A stretch of DNA of 27,702 nucleotides from RUG14121 sp964533935 (GTDB taxonomy: Bacteria > Bacillota_I > Bacilli_A > RF39 > UBA660), in assembly GCA_964533935.1 (NCBI GenBank), contig CAZHOG010000014.1:1-27702 (forward strand), given 5' to 3'. Positions 16,345-23,800 of the stretch are shown piece after piece. A model generated the notes under the pieces. It made no database searches. It was given only the letters and a program-made list of their open reading frames with translations, and was not told where the DNA came from. The position numbers were made by a program, and so were the translations under genes. Every line of letters begins with the position of its first letter. Within the stretch, counting starts at the first letter, position 1.

Positions 16345-16370
16345 ATAGATTTATATAAAATCTATTTTTT
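16345..16370 (+). terminator. Leader terminator upstream of the surface-protein promoter
   Basis: The stem ATAGATTT (16345-16352) pairs with AAATCTAT (16358-16365) around ATATA, followed by six T residues. It lies only about 25 bp after the start expected from the promoter at 16306-16314. It would end a very short transcript or insulate the next promoter. Confidence 0.7.
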
Positions 16371-16401
16371 CAGTTTTATTTCAGTTTTACCATTATATAA
16401 T
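16368..16401 (+). promoter_or_regulatory. Promoter with 11-bp direct repeats (activator-site type)
   Basis: TTTCAGTTTTA occurs twice head to tail (16368-16378, 16379-16389), with TATAAT at 16396-16401 and no -35 consensus. Two identical half-sites one helical turn apart, ending just upstream of the -10, is the arrangement used by OmpR/PhoB-type response regulators. Regulator identity is inference. Confidence 0.5.
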
Positions 16402-16487
16402 ATAAATATAAATTGTTTCACATAATAATCACATATTTATAGTACAATTCTATTGTAAAATTAATTAAAGGAGATGAGAATATTAAA

Positions 16488-18266
16488 ATGTCTAGAAAAA
16501 GAAAAAATTTAATATCAATATTACTTATTATATTATTAATAAGTAGTATTGTATTCACTATGCTTTATGCAAAAAATAATGTAAGTGCAAATAATTCTAC
16601 TCAACAGATGGGGGAAAATAGTGGAGGTGGAACACCACCGGATATGCCAAGTGGGAATAATAGTGATAGTACTACCCCACCTGAGAAACCAAGTGATGAT
16701 AATACTGGTGAAAGTAAAACGCCACCAGATATGCCAAGTGGAGAAAACGGTCAAGGAAATACACCACCAGATATGCCAAATTCCAATTCACAAACAAGTA
16801 GTTCAGAAGATAACAATTATCTTGTTTATTACATTATATTTGGGGTTGAAAGTTTATTGCTATCTGTTGTAATTATTTATTTAGTTATGTCTAAATTTAA
16901 TAAAAAAGGGTTTAAAGAAAGTTTATCTTCATCAGATAAAATATTAATATATATTTTATGTACTATAATTTTAACAAGTGTTTTAACTTTCACCAGTAGT
17001 TATGTCACTAAAAATTGTCTTACTGACAACAATAGTAATTCACAAGGTTCAAAAGCTCCGAATGCATCTTCCAATATATCTTATTCATCAAAAAATGAGA
17101 TTACTGAATCTACTACATTAACTAGTGGTGATTATAGCAGTAGTACTGCGGATGAAAATGCATTATTAGTAAGTGACGATATTGGGGTAAACTTATCAAA
17201 TATTACTGTAACAAAAGAAGGAGATTCTGATGGTGGTGATAATACAAGTTTTTACGGAACTAATTCTGCTATTATAGCTAAAGATGGTGCTACATTAACA
17301 TTAAAAAATATTAATGTTATGACTAATGCAACAGGAGCAAATGGAGTTTTCAGTTATGGAGGATCAGCGACTACAACAAATTCAAGTAGCGATAATACCA
17401 CTATAAATATTAGTGATTCTACAATTACTACAAAAAAAGATAATTCAGGTGGAATTATGACTACTGGTGGTGGTATAACTAATGCTACAAATCTAACAAT
17501 TAATACATCTGGTACATCTAGTGCTGCAATAAGAACTGATAGAGGTGGTGGAACTGTAAATGTTGATTCAGGTACTTATAAAACAACAGGACAAGGATCG
17601 CCTGCAATTTATTCTACTGCAAATATAACTGTTAAAAATGCGACACTTATAGCGACAGCTTCAGAAGGAATTGTTGTAGAAGGTAAAAATTCAGTAACAA
17701 TTGATAATGTAAAATTAACGGATACAAATAATAAATTGAATGGAAATTCTACAACATATAAAAACATATTTTTATATCAATCAATGAGTGGTGATGCTGA
17801 TACTGGAGATGCAGAATTTACCGCAAATAATAGTACGATTACTACTAATAAAGGTGATTCATTCTATGTAACAAATACTACTGCAATAATTAATTTAACA
17901 AACAATAAAATAATCAATAACGATTCTACAGGAAGTTTTTTAAGAGTTCAAAAAGATTCTTGGGGAACAAGTGGTTCTAATGGAGGAAGTGTAATACTTA
18001 ATCTTAATGAACAAGAAGCAACAGGAAATATAGTTATAGATTCAATATCAACATTAGATATGTCAATGAAATCTAGTTCGTATTTTGAAGGAACAATTAA
18101 TGGTGATAATAGTGCTAAGGAAATCAACATAAAATTAGATTCATCATCAAAAATAAAATTGACAGCTAATAGTTATGTTACTAGCTTAATAGATACAGAT
18201 ACAAGTTATAGTAATATTGATTTTAATGGATACAAATTATATGTAAATGGCAAAGCAATTAATTAA
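16488..18266 (+). CDS. Membrane-anchored beta-helix surface protein with TPPDMP repeats
   Basis: The 592-aa chain has a hydrophobic segment at 8-28. A disordered region at 35-108 carries four TPPDMP/TPPEKP units (near 49, 63, 78 and 92). Two further membrane helices lie at about 111-134 and 150-172. From ~185 to the end it is Ser/Thr/Asn/Gly-rich with short repeating strand-turn units (VTIDN, NVDSGTY, NISDSTITT, SAIIAKDGATLTLKN), as in right-handed parallel beta-helix adhesins or carbohydrate-binding surface proteins. It is probably exposed outside and held by the N-terminal helices. Expression appears tightly controlled by the long upstream region. Ligand unknown. Confidence 0.78.
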   Translation: MSRKRKNLISILLIILLISSIVFTMLYAKNNVSANNSTQQMGENSGGGTPPDMPSGNNSDSTTPPEKPSDDNTGESKTPPDMPSGENGQGNTPPDMPNSNSQTSSSEDNNYLVYYIIFGVESLLLSVVIIYLVMSKFNKKGFKESLSSSDKILIYILCTIILTSVLTFTSSYVTKNCLTDNNSNSQGSKAPNASSNISYSSKNEITESTTLTSGDYSSSTADENALLVSDDIGVNLSNITVTKEGDSDGGDNTSFYGTNSAIIAKDGATLTLKNINVMTNATGANGVFSYGGSATTTNSSSDNTTINISDSTITTKKDNSGGIMTTGGGITNATNLTINTSGTSSAAIRTDRGGGTVNVDSGTYKTTGQGSPAIYSTANITVKNATLIATASEGIVVEGKNSVTIDNVKLTDTNNKLNGNSTTYKNIFLYQSMSGDADTGDAEFTANNSTITTNKGDSFYVTNTTAIINLTNNKIINNDSTGSFLRVQKDSWGTSGSNGGSVILNLNEQEATGNIVIDSISTLDMSMKSSSYFEGTINGDNSAKEINIKLDSSSKIKLTANSYVTSLIDTDTSYSNIDFNGYKLYVNGKAIN

Positions 18267-18294
18267 CAAATTACAATTTAATGGTTAGAATAAT

Positions 18295-18346
18295 AAAAAG
18301 ATGATTAAGAGTGTTATAACTCAAAATCATCTTTTTCTTTTTTGTT
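18295..18346 (+). terminator. Terminator of the beta-helix surface protein gene
   Basis: A 12-bp perfect stem, AAAAAGATGATT (18295-18306) with AATCATCTTTTT (18325-18336), contains a smaller inner GAGT/ACTC pairing and is followed by a T-rich tail. Confidence 0.88.
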
Positions 18347-18380
18347 TGAATAAAATTTTTCAGCTGAATCATCCATTTCT

Positions 18381-18731
18381 TTATATTTTTAAGTGCTTTA
18401 TCATATTCATTATTTTTAGACTTAAATATTTTAAATCTTTTGTTTTCTTTTCTTGATATTCTTTATCATATTGCCTTTTAAAAAAGTGTAATCCAATATT
18501 GTTATATATAAATAATCCTTCCATTATTGTTTAGATAAATTCTGGTAGTTTATTCATTACCTTTTTAAAATTTTTTATTAAGTAATCGTTTTTTTCTTTT
18601 AAAGTATCATATTGTTGTTTGTATTGATAACTTAGTGATTTTTCAAAATTTAGTTTTTCATTTAGGATTCTTCCAAATTGATTATGTGGAACATAAAAAA
18701 AGAACTTAGCTTTAACTAAATTCTTAAATCT
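18381..18731 (-). pseudogene. Decayed coding remnant next to tRNA-Gly
   Basis: On the minus strand an open stretch without a start (18731 to TAA at 18531) encodes 66 residues. It includes YVPHNQFGRILNEKLNF and the helical YDTLKEKNDYLIKNFKKVMNK, ending LPEFI. A second fragment (ATG 18524 to TAA 18381, 47 aa) follows, and reading frames beyond it carry further Lys/Glu-rich peptide such as NEYDKALKNIKK in another frame. Together they look like a frameshifted gene for a coiled-coil protein, perhaps the C-terminal end of a mobilisation/relaxase or phage protein. That identity is a guess. It lies immediately downstream of tRNA-Gly(GCC). The rest of 18267-18736 holds only the upstream terminator. 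Confidence 0.45.
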
Positions 18732-18736
18732 TTATA

Positions 18737-18811
18737 TGGAGCAAGTGAGGAGAATCGAACTCCCATCCCAACCTTGGCAAGGTTATATTCTAACCATTGA
18801 ACCACACCTGC
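18737..18811 (-). tRNA. tRNA-Gly (anticodon GCC)
   Basis: On the minus strand the acceptor stem GCAGGTG pairs with CACTTGC (one G-U). The anticodon stem AACC/GGTT closes the loop TTGCCAA with anticodon GCC. The T-arm is GGGAG/CTCCT-like with loop TTCGATT, and the 3' CCA is encoded. It reads GGC and GGU. It complements the UCC isoacceptor at the start of the window. Confidence 0.95.
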
Positions 18812-18819
18812 GTAATTAG

Positions 18820-18848
18820 ATAATATCAAATTTGAAATTATTTTTCAA
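18820..18848 (-). promoter_or_regulatory. Promoter of tRNA-Gly(GCC)
   Basis: On the minus strand: TTGAAA -35 (complement 18843-18848), 17 bp, extended -10 TGA-TATTAT (complement of the hexamer 18820-18825). This is a strong promoter reading directly into the tRNA. Confidence 0.75.
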
Positions 18849-18854
18849 TAGAAA

Positions 18855-18883
18855 TTGTAAAAATGAAATAATATTGCTATAAT
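18855..18883 (+). promoter_or_regulatory. Promoter of the ltaS operon
   Basis: TTGTAA (18855-18860), 17 bp, then extended -10 TGC-TATAAT (hexamer 18878-18883). It is divergent from the tRNA-Gly promoter, with only 6 bp between the two -35 boxes. Confidence 0.75.
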
Positions 18884-18908
18884 TAATAAAAGTAAGAAGG
18901 AAATATAT

Positions 18909-20972
18909 ATGAAAAAGAAGTTTCACAATATATTTAAAAGTGTTAGAAAAAATGTTGCTTTATATTTATCTACTAATAAATTATTTGTTTCATATTTAAT
19001 TTTATCGTTAATAGGTACAATTCTTTTAAGAAATTTCACCATTGGTAATACCTTCGCTATAAAACCTATTATGGCAGATTTGGCTGTTATTTTTCTGTTA
19101 GGTTCATTCAGCTACTTTGTTAAACCGGAAAAAAGATATAAATATTTTATGATTCTTATGATTATATTTACTATTATGGAAGTAGTTAATTCTGTTTATT
19201 ATACTTTCTATGTATCATTTGCATCTTTTGGTGAAATAGCAAGTTTATCCCAAGTTGGTGGTGTTACTGGTTCATTATATGAAAAATTTAAAATTTATGA
19301 TTTTATTTATATATTGTTACCAATTATTTTTTATTATATTCATCGTAAAATTCATTCAACTTATTATTATACAGTTATTAAAAAGATTGAAAAAAGAAAG
19401 AAAATGTTTTTAGTAACTATTATTTTATCTTTTATATGTTTATCTTATACTCTTATAACTGCTACTAAAACAGATTTTAGTAGATTAGCTAAGCAATGGA
19501 ATAGAATTTATATAGTTGAAAGATTTGGTATCATAACTTATCAAGCTAATGACTTGATTCAAAGTTTAACTCCAAAATTAAGTAGTTTATTCGGGTATGA
19601 AGATGCAGCTAAATTATTTGATGAATATTTTGATAATCAAGATGAATCAACTAAGTATAATCAAAAAAATGAGTATACTAATATATTAGATGGTTCAAAT
19701 GTTGTTTTTGTTCATATGGAAGGTATGCAAACATATTTGATGAATTTAAAATTTAATAATCAAGAGGCTGTACCTAATGTTAAAAAATTAGCAAGTGAAG
19801 GAATGTATTTTTCAAACTTCTATCCACAGATAAGTACTGGTACATCATCTGATACAGAGTTTACTTTGGCATCATCATTAATGCCTGCAAGTAGTGGAAC
19901 AGTTTTTGTTAGTTATTATGATAGAAACTATATTACAATTCAAAAACTATTAAAACAAAAAGGATATTATACTTATAGTACACATGGAAATTATGCTTCA
20001 ATGTGGAACAGGGATAAGGCTCATCCAAGTTTAGGATATGAAGATATGTTCTTTGAAGAATCATATTCTTATACTCAAGATGATGTCATTAATTTAGGAA
20101 TAAATGATAGTAAATTCTTTGAACAATTAATTCCTAAAATGGAAGTTATTGAACAAACTCATCCAAATTATATGGGAACAGTTATTACATTATCAAACCA
20201 TTCACCATTTATTTTTACTGATAAATATGGCGAATATGATATGAGTTCTACATATACAGAAGTAGATGAAACAACAGGTGAAAGTGTTACAAAGAAAACA
20301 GATTATTTAAATGGTACTGCTGTTGGAAATTATATTATGAGTGCTCATTATGCTGATAAATGTTTAGGCGAATTTATAAATTATATAAATAATTCTGAAT
20401 ACTTTGATAATACAGTATTTGTATTCTATGGAGATCATGATGCAAAACTTACAAGAAAAGAATTGAATTATCTATATAATTATGATTATAAAACTGGTGA
20501 AGTTTATAGTGAAGAAGATCCAAATTACACTGATTATAATTTTTATAATCATGAGTTAAACAAGAATACTCCATTAATCATTTGGACTAAGAATGCATCA
20601 TTAAAAAAGAAAATAAATAAAACAGTAGATTATACTATGGGTATGTATGATGTAATGCCTACATTAGGAAATATGTTAGGTGTTGAAAATAAATATGCTT
20701 TAGGACATGATATTTTTAATATAAAAGATAATAACGTTGTTGTATTTCCAAATGGGAATTATTTGACTAATAAAGTATATTATAATAATTCTACTGGAGA
20801 ATATTTTGTGAGAAATAATAGCGTAATTGATGATGATTATATTGAAAACTATAAGAATTATGCAGAGAAACTATTAGATGTATCTAATGCAATAATTGTT
20901 CACAATTTAATTTATAAAGAGGGTACTGAGATTGATGTTTTAAAGAATGAAGAGGTGACTGCTAGTGAATAA
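18909..20972 (+). CDS. ltaS: LtaS-type lipoteichoic acid synthase / phosphoglycerol transferase
   Basis: The enzyme uses phosphatidylglycerol to build the polyglycerolphosphate chain of lipoteichoic acid on the outer face of the membrane. It has about five membrane helices in the first ~185 residues and then an extracellular sulfatase-fold domain. Metal and catalytic positions seen: Glu271 (HMEGMQ), the nucleophile loop GTSSDTEF (311-318), WNRD (366-369), SNHSPF (His431) and YGDHD (Asp509-His510). In S. aureus LtaS the loop reads GKTSDSEF with a Thr nucleophile. Here the aligned residue is Ser313. Length (687 aa) is normal. AAGAAGG precedes the ATG. The end overlaps the next gene by 8 bases. 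A related phosphoglycerol transferase is an alternative. Confidence 0.88.
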   Translation: MKKKFHNIFKSVRKNVALYLSTNKLFVSYLILSLIGTILLRNFTIGNTFAIKPIMADLAVIFLLGSFSYFVKPEKRYKYFMILMIIFTIMEVVNSVYYTFYVSFASFGEIASLSQVGGVTGSLYEKFKIYDFIYILLPIIFYYIHRKIHSTYYYTVIKKIEKRKKMFLVTIILSFICLSYTLITATKTDFSRLAKQWNRIYIVERFGIITYQANDLIQSLTPKLSSLFGYEDAAKLFDEYFDNQDESTKYNQKNEYTNILDGSNVVFVHMEGMQTYLMNLKFNNQEAVPNVKKLASEGMYFSNFYPQISTGTSSDTEFTLASSLMPASSGTVFVSYYDRNYITIQKLLKQKGYYTYSTHGNYASMWNRDKAHPSLGYEDMFFEESYSYTQDDVINLGINDSKFFEQLIPKMEVIEQTHPNYMGTVITLSNHSPFIFTDKYGEYDMSSTYTEVDETTGESVTKKTDYLNGTAVGNYIMSAHYADKCLGEFINYINNSEYFDNTVFVFYGDHDAKLTRKELNYLYNYDYKTGEVYSEEDPNYTDYNFYNHELNKNTPLIIWTKNASLKKKINKTVDYTMGMYDVMPTLGNMLGVENKYALGHDIFNIKDNNVVVFPNGNYLTNKVYYNNSTGEYFVRNNSVIDDDYIENYKNYAEKLLDVSNAIIVHNLIYKEGTEIDVLKNEEVTASE

Positions 20973-21591
20973 AAAATATAAAATATCGTTAATTATAGTA
21001 AGTATTTTATTAATAATTACCATTGGATTATTATGTTTCAAGAAATTTGTTTATGACAAAAATTCTAATGAAAAACCAAGTGTATATTCTTCTGTTGTTG
21101 AAAAGATGGATGAATATGGTTATACATTAGATGATCGTGATTCAGATTTATTTAAAGAAAAATATCTTGAATTAAAAACAAATTTAACTAGTGATGAAAT
21201 TAATTATGAAGAATATGCCAAAAGTTTATCAGAGTTATTTGTTATAGATTTGTTGACTATTTCAAATAAAGTAAATAAATATGATGTTGGTGGATTAGAA
21301 TATTTATATGATTCTGAAAAAGAGATGTTTAAAGGTAAGATAATGGATACAATTTATGATTTTGTTGAGGATAATAGTTATGGCAAAAGAAATCAAGAAT
21401 TGCCTACCGTATCTAATGTTACTATAAGTGATATAAAAGAATCTCAATATGAAATAGATAATAGTAAAAAAGAATCTTATGATATTACAATGGATATTGA
21501 ATATGAAAAAGATATGGGTTATGATAAAAAAGTTACTATTACTATTGTTAAAGATGAAAATAAAATGTATGTAGTAAAATATACAGCTTAA
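20965..21591 (+). CDS. Membrane-anchored extracytoplasmic protein co-transcribed with ltaS
   Basis: The 208-aa protein has one N-terminal membrane helix (about residues 6-27) and an acidic, mixed helical/strand extracytoplasmic domain ending in a beta hairpin (VTITIVKDENKMYVVKYTA). No lipobox or known domain is recognised. The start is GTG at 20965, supported by AGAGGTGA seven bases upstream; it overlaps the ltaS stop, so translation is coupled. The coupling suggests a role linked to lipoteichoic acid synthesis or its location, which is inference. Confidence 0.75.
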   Translation: MNKKYKISLIIVSILLIITIGLLCFKKFVYDKNSNEKPSVYSSVVEKMDEYGYTLDDRDSDLFKEKYLELKTNLTSDEINYEEYAKSLSELFVIDLLTISNKVNKYDVGGLEYLYDSEKEMFKGKIMDTIYDFVEDNSYGKRNQELPTVSNVTISDIKESQYEIDNSKKESYDITMDIEYEKDMGYDKKVTITIVKDENKMYVVKYTA

Positions 21592-21596
21592 ATTAG

Positions 21597-21625
21597 TTGT
21601 ATATTTTTTTATTTTTTTATATAAT
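21597..21625 (+). promoter_or_regulatory. Promoter of the SipW-type protein gene
   Basis: TTGTAT (21597-21602), 17 bp of nearly pure T, then TATAAT (21620-21625). It begins six bases after the preceding stop codon. No hairpin terminator separates the two genes. Confidence 0.75.
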
Positions 21626-21647
21626 GAACATAATAGTAGGTGATAGA

Positions 21648-22271
21648 ATGAAGGGTACTAATACTAAAAATTATATTTTAGCAATTCTTTTGGTATTATC
21701 AATAGTTGCTTTAGTAGCAAGTTTTACATATGCATTCTTTTTGACTGATACTCCTGGAGAAGTAACGCAAACTAAAATTGAATCTGGAACATTTGATATA
21801 GCTACATCGTTAACTAATTTATCTGGAATTAATGCTACAAATATGACATTACTTGAAGAAAGTGAAATCACAGAAAAATCTAATAAAATTAATTTTACTG
21901 TACAATCAAAATCATCTACGAATAATGCTGGTAGATTTAATATTTATTTAAAAGATATTACTATATCTACAGGTATGATAAATTCATCTTTTAAATATCA
22001 AATATTAATGGATGGAAATATTATTCAAAACGGTGATTTTTCAAGACTTAATACTTTAGGAATTATTTCAACAAGTAAAACTAGTACTGATGCTATAAAA
22101 TATTATGATAATTTAGTATTAGCAAGTGCAATTGATTTTGATGATTTTAATGAAAGTGAAATAGAAATTAGAGTGTATTTATTAAATGATAACACTGTTA
22201 ATCAAAATGATTTAATGAATGGCAATTTCAGTTGCAAAGTTGGCGTAGAAGCTTATAATAAAACAAAATAA
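21648..22271 (+). CDS. SipW-type signal-peptide exported protein (TasA/camelysin-like)
   Basis: The N-terminus has a Lys-rich start, a long hydrophobic core (ILAILLVLSIVALVASFTYA) and then FFLTDT. This is the arrangement of exported proteins handled by SipW-like signal peptidases, including TasA and camelysin. The remaining ~170 residues are predicted all-beta, with KINFTVQSKS and EIRVYLLND strands and several Asn/Thr runs, consistent with an Ig-like exported domain. ATG 21648 has AGGTGATAG directly upstream; a longer reading from TTG 21597 would start inside the promoter. No sipW or partner gene is present here. It may form surface fibres, which is inference. Confidence 0.75.
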   Translation: MKGTNTKNYILAILLVLSIVALVASFTYAFFLTDTPGEVTQTKIESGTFDIATSLTNLSGINATNMTLLEESEITEKSNKINFTVQSKSSTNNAGRFNIYLKDITISTGMINSSFKYQILMDGNIIQNGDFSRLNTLGIISTSKTSTDAIKYYDNLVLASAIDFDDFNESEIEIRVYLLNDNTVNQNDLMNGNFSCKVGVEAYNKTK

Positions 22272-22301
22272 AAATAAATGAAAAAATTCATTTATTTTTT
22301 T
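22270..22301. terminator. Bidirectional terminator between convergent genes
   Basis: A 13-bp perfect stem (22270-22282 with 22287-22299) with loop AAAA, A-rich on the left and T-rich on the right, serves both strands. Its right arm overlaps the stop codon of the minus-strand kinase-like gene. Confidence 0.9.
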
Positions 22302-23170
22302 AATTTATGCTCTATAAAGTTTTCAACATCAGATAGTTGTATATCATCTGTTATTAACTTATCAACATATTCTTTATTAATGATATTTTTAGTGGTGAAA
22401 TAATCTTTATAATAATCTTGATATTCTTCAAATTCATTATAATAATCTTCTAAATCTTGATTAAAAACATATTCTAATAAAAGAGTTGTTAAGCCAAAAA
22501 TTGTTTGCTCATAATAATCTTTATTAAAAGTACTTGTATAGGCAACGCTTTTTCCATCTAAATCAATTATTTGCGGATCAAAATGACCATTAATAATAAT
22601 ATTTTTATGTGGTTTAAGAGAACTTTGTTTATTATATAAATCAATAGGATAAATATAATTATCAGTTAATTCTTTTATTTTTAAACATATTTTTTGGGCA
22701 ATTTTTAATTTATTTTTTTCACTAAGAAAATTGAAATAACTTATTGGTAAATAGTGTCTATGGTATTTTATAATACATCCTCTAAAATGATTATTAATAA
22801 ATAAAGGATTAATTGGTAGGTAAGTATGATTAATATTCATTTGTTTTTTTTGAGCAAAATTGACTATATCATTATACGATAATCTAACACCATCTTCATC
22901 AACACAATAACTTTGAAATTGTTTTATATTTTTAAAAGTTTGAGGTTTTGCTGTTTTAATAATATCACTGGTAATTTCACCAGATTCAATAATTTTCTTA
23001 TGATATACCTTTAATAAGTAATCATTATTTAATTTATATATTTTTGCATCTGTTCCTTCACCAATTAATTTCAATTTATTAATATCATTATCTTTAAAGT
23101 GATAAATATATTCTTGTGAATTTAGGATAAGCTTCTTTTTTTCATTTTCATCAATTATATTATTTTTCAT
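22292..23170 (-). CDS. Protein-kinase-fold phosphotransferase-like protein
   Basis: The 292-aa cytoplasmic protein keeps the landmarks of the kinase/aminoglycoside phosphotransferase fold: a glycine-rich loop GEGTDAKIYK (38-46), Lys54 in LLKVY, Asp176 in the PIDL position of a catalytic loop, Asn190 in HKNIII, and Asp203 in IIDLDG as the metal-binding aspartate. The catalytic loop spacing is longer than usual. ATG 23170 is preferred over the upstream in-frame ATG at 23218 because GTGAGGT precedes it and the longer reading runs through the promoter. It stands alone on the minus strand against the ltaS and str operons. Substrate unknown; both protein and small-molecule kinases remain possible. 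Confidence 0.7.
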   Translation of the reverse strand: MKNNIIDENEKKKLILNSQEYIYHFKDNDINKLKLIGEGTDAKIYKLNNDYLLKVYHKKIIESGEITSDIIKTAKPQTFKNIKQFQSYCVDEDGVRLSYNDIVNFAQKKQMNINHTYLPINPLFINNHFRGCIIKYHRHYLPISYFNFLSEKNKLKIAQKICLKIKELTDNYIYPIDLYNKQSSLKPHKNIIINGHFDPQIIDLDGKSVAYTSTFNKDYYEQTIFGLTTLLLEYVFNQDLEDYYNEFEEYQDYYKDYFTTKNIINKEYVDKLITDDIQLSDVENFIEHKLKK

Positions 23171-23190
23171 AAAAACCTCACGTGGAAAAT

Positions 23191-23218
23191 ATAATAACAT
23201 ATATTCTATAAAAAGCAA
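23191..23218 (-). promoter_or_regulatory. Promoter of the kinase-like gene
   Basis: On the minus strand: TTGCTT (complement 23213-23218), 16 bp, TATTAT (complement 23191-23196) with an upstream TG giving an extended -10. It lies about 20 bp before the chosen start codon. Confidence 0.6.
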
Positions 23219-23240
23219 AAACTTTTTAATAAGAATTTAC

Positions 23241-23269
23241 TTGACTTGAATATACTTTAATGGTATATT
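23241..23269 (+). promoter_or_regulatory. str operon promoter
   Basis: TTGACT (23241-23246), 17 bp, then extended -10 TGG-TATATT (hexamer 23264-23269). It has the best -35 in the window, as expected for a ribosomal protein operon. Confidence 0.85.
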
Positions 23270-23275
23270 AGTAAC

Positions 23276-23365
23276 GAATTTTAAGTTTGGTTCTGCCTAG
23301 GTAGAACCTGATTTAATAAATATTATGATACACCAGGATGTGTGTTAATGGGAGGAGGAAAATAA
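23276..23365 (+). promoter_or_regulatory. rpsL leader with hairpins
   Basis: About 90 nt of untranslated leader. The stem GGTTCT (23289-23294) pairs with AGAACC (23303-23308) and encloses CCTAGG. A weaker ACAC/GTGT pairing at 23330-23343 lies just before the strong GGGAGGAGG ribosome site. It could be a site for ribosomal-protein feedback; no known class is assigned. Confidence 0.45.
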
Positions 23366-23776
23366 ATGCCAACAATAAACCAACTAGTTAGAAAAAACAG
23401 AAAAGATAAAACTAGAAAGAGAAAAAGTCCAGTTTTAAATGTAGGATTTAATACACTTGAAAGAAAACAAACAGATACTTCAAGTCCACAAAAAAGAGGA
23501 GTTTGTACTCGTGTTGGAACAAAAACACCAAAGAAACCAAACTCAGCATTACGTAAATATGCAAGAGTAAGACTTTCTAATGGTAAAGAAGTAGATACTT
23601 ATATTCCAGGAGAAGGACATAACTTACAAGAACATAGTGTTGTTTTAGTTCGTGGTGGAAGTGTTAAAGACTTAATCGGTGTTCGTTACCATGTAATTCG
23701 TGGTACTCTTGATACTCAAGGAGTTAATAACAGAAAACAAGGACGTAGTAAATACGGTACTAAAAGACCTAAATAA
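23366..23776 (+). CDS. rpsL: 30S ribosomal protein S12 (uS12)
   Basis: S12 lies at the decoding centre and contributes to proofreading. The 136-aa sequence is typical: PTINQLVRKNRK at the start, the conserved loop TPKKPNSALRKYARV (the Lys is the streptomycin-sensitive form), and YIPGEGHNLQEHS. It is the first gene of the str operon, with its own strong promoter, a structured leader and a very strong GGAGGAGG ribosome site. Codon use differs from the neighbours (more CGT, fewer rare codons), as in highly expressed genes. Confidence 0.99.
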   Translation: MPTINQLVRKNRKDKTRKRKSPVLNVGFNTLERKQTDTSSPQKRGVCTRVGTKTPKKPNSALRKYARVRLSNGKEVDTYIPGEGHNLQEHSVVLVRGGSVKDLIGVRYHVIRGTLDTQGVNNRKQGRSKYGTKRPK

Positions 23777-23800
23777 TAAATAATAAGGAAGGAGATAATT

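Larger units (their letters stand above)
16026..16487 (+). promoter_or_regulatory. Long regulatory gap before the beta-helix surface protein
   Basis: About 460 bp without a gene. A ~46-bp imperfect direct repeat (16134-16179 and 16275-16320) contains extended -10 promoters TGG-TATGAT (16165-16173) and TGG-TATAAT (16306-16314). A terminator hairpin lies at 16345-16370. Then come an 11-bp tandem direct repeat (16368-16389) and a TATAAT (16396-16401). GGAG at 16470-16473 precedes the ATG at 16488 at an unusually long distance of 14 bases. Confidence 0.6.

Noticed and set aside
16585..16872. 95-codon open frame inside the surface protein gene
   Set aside because: It is an out-of-frame shadow of the TPPDMP repeats, with no ribosome site and unnatural composition.
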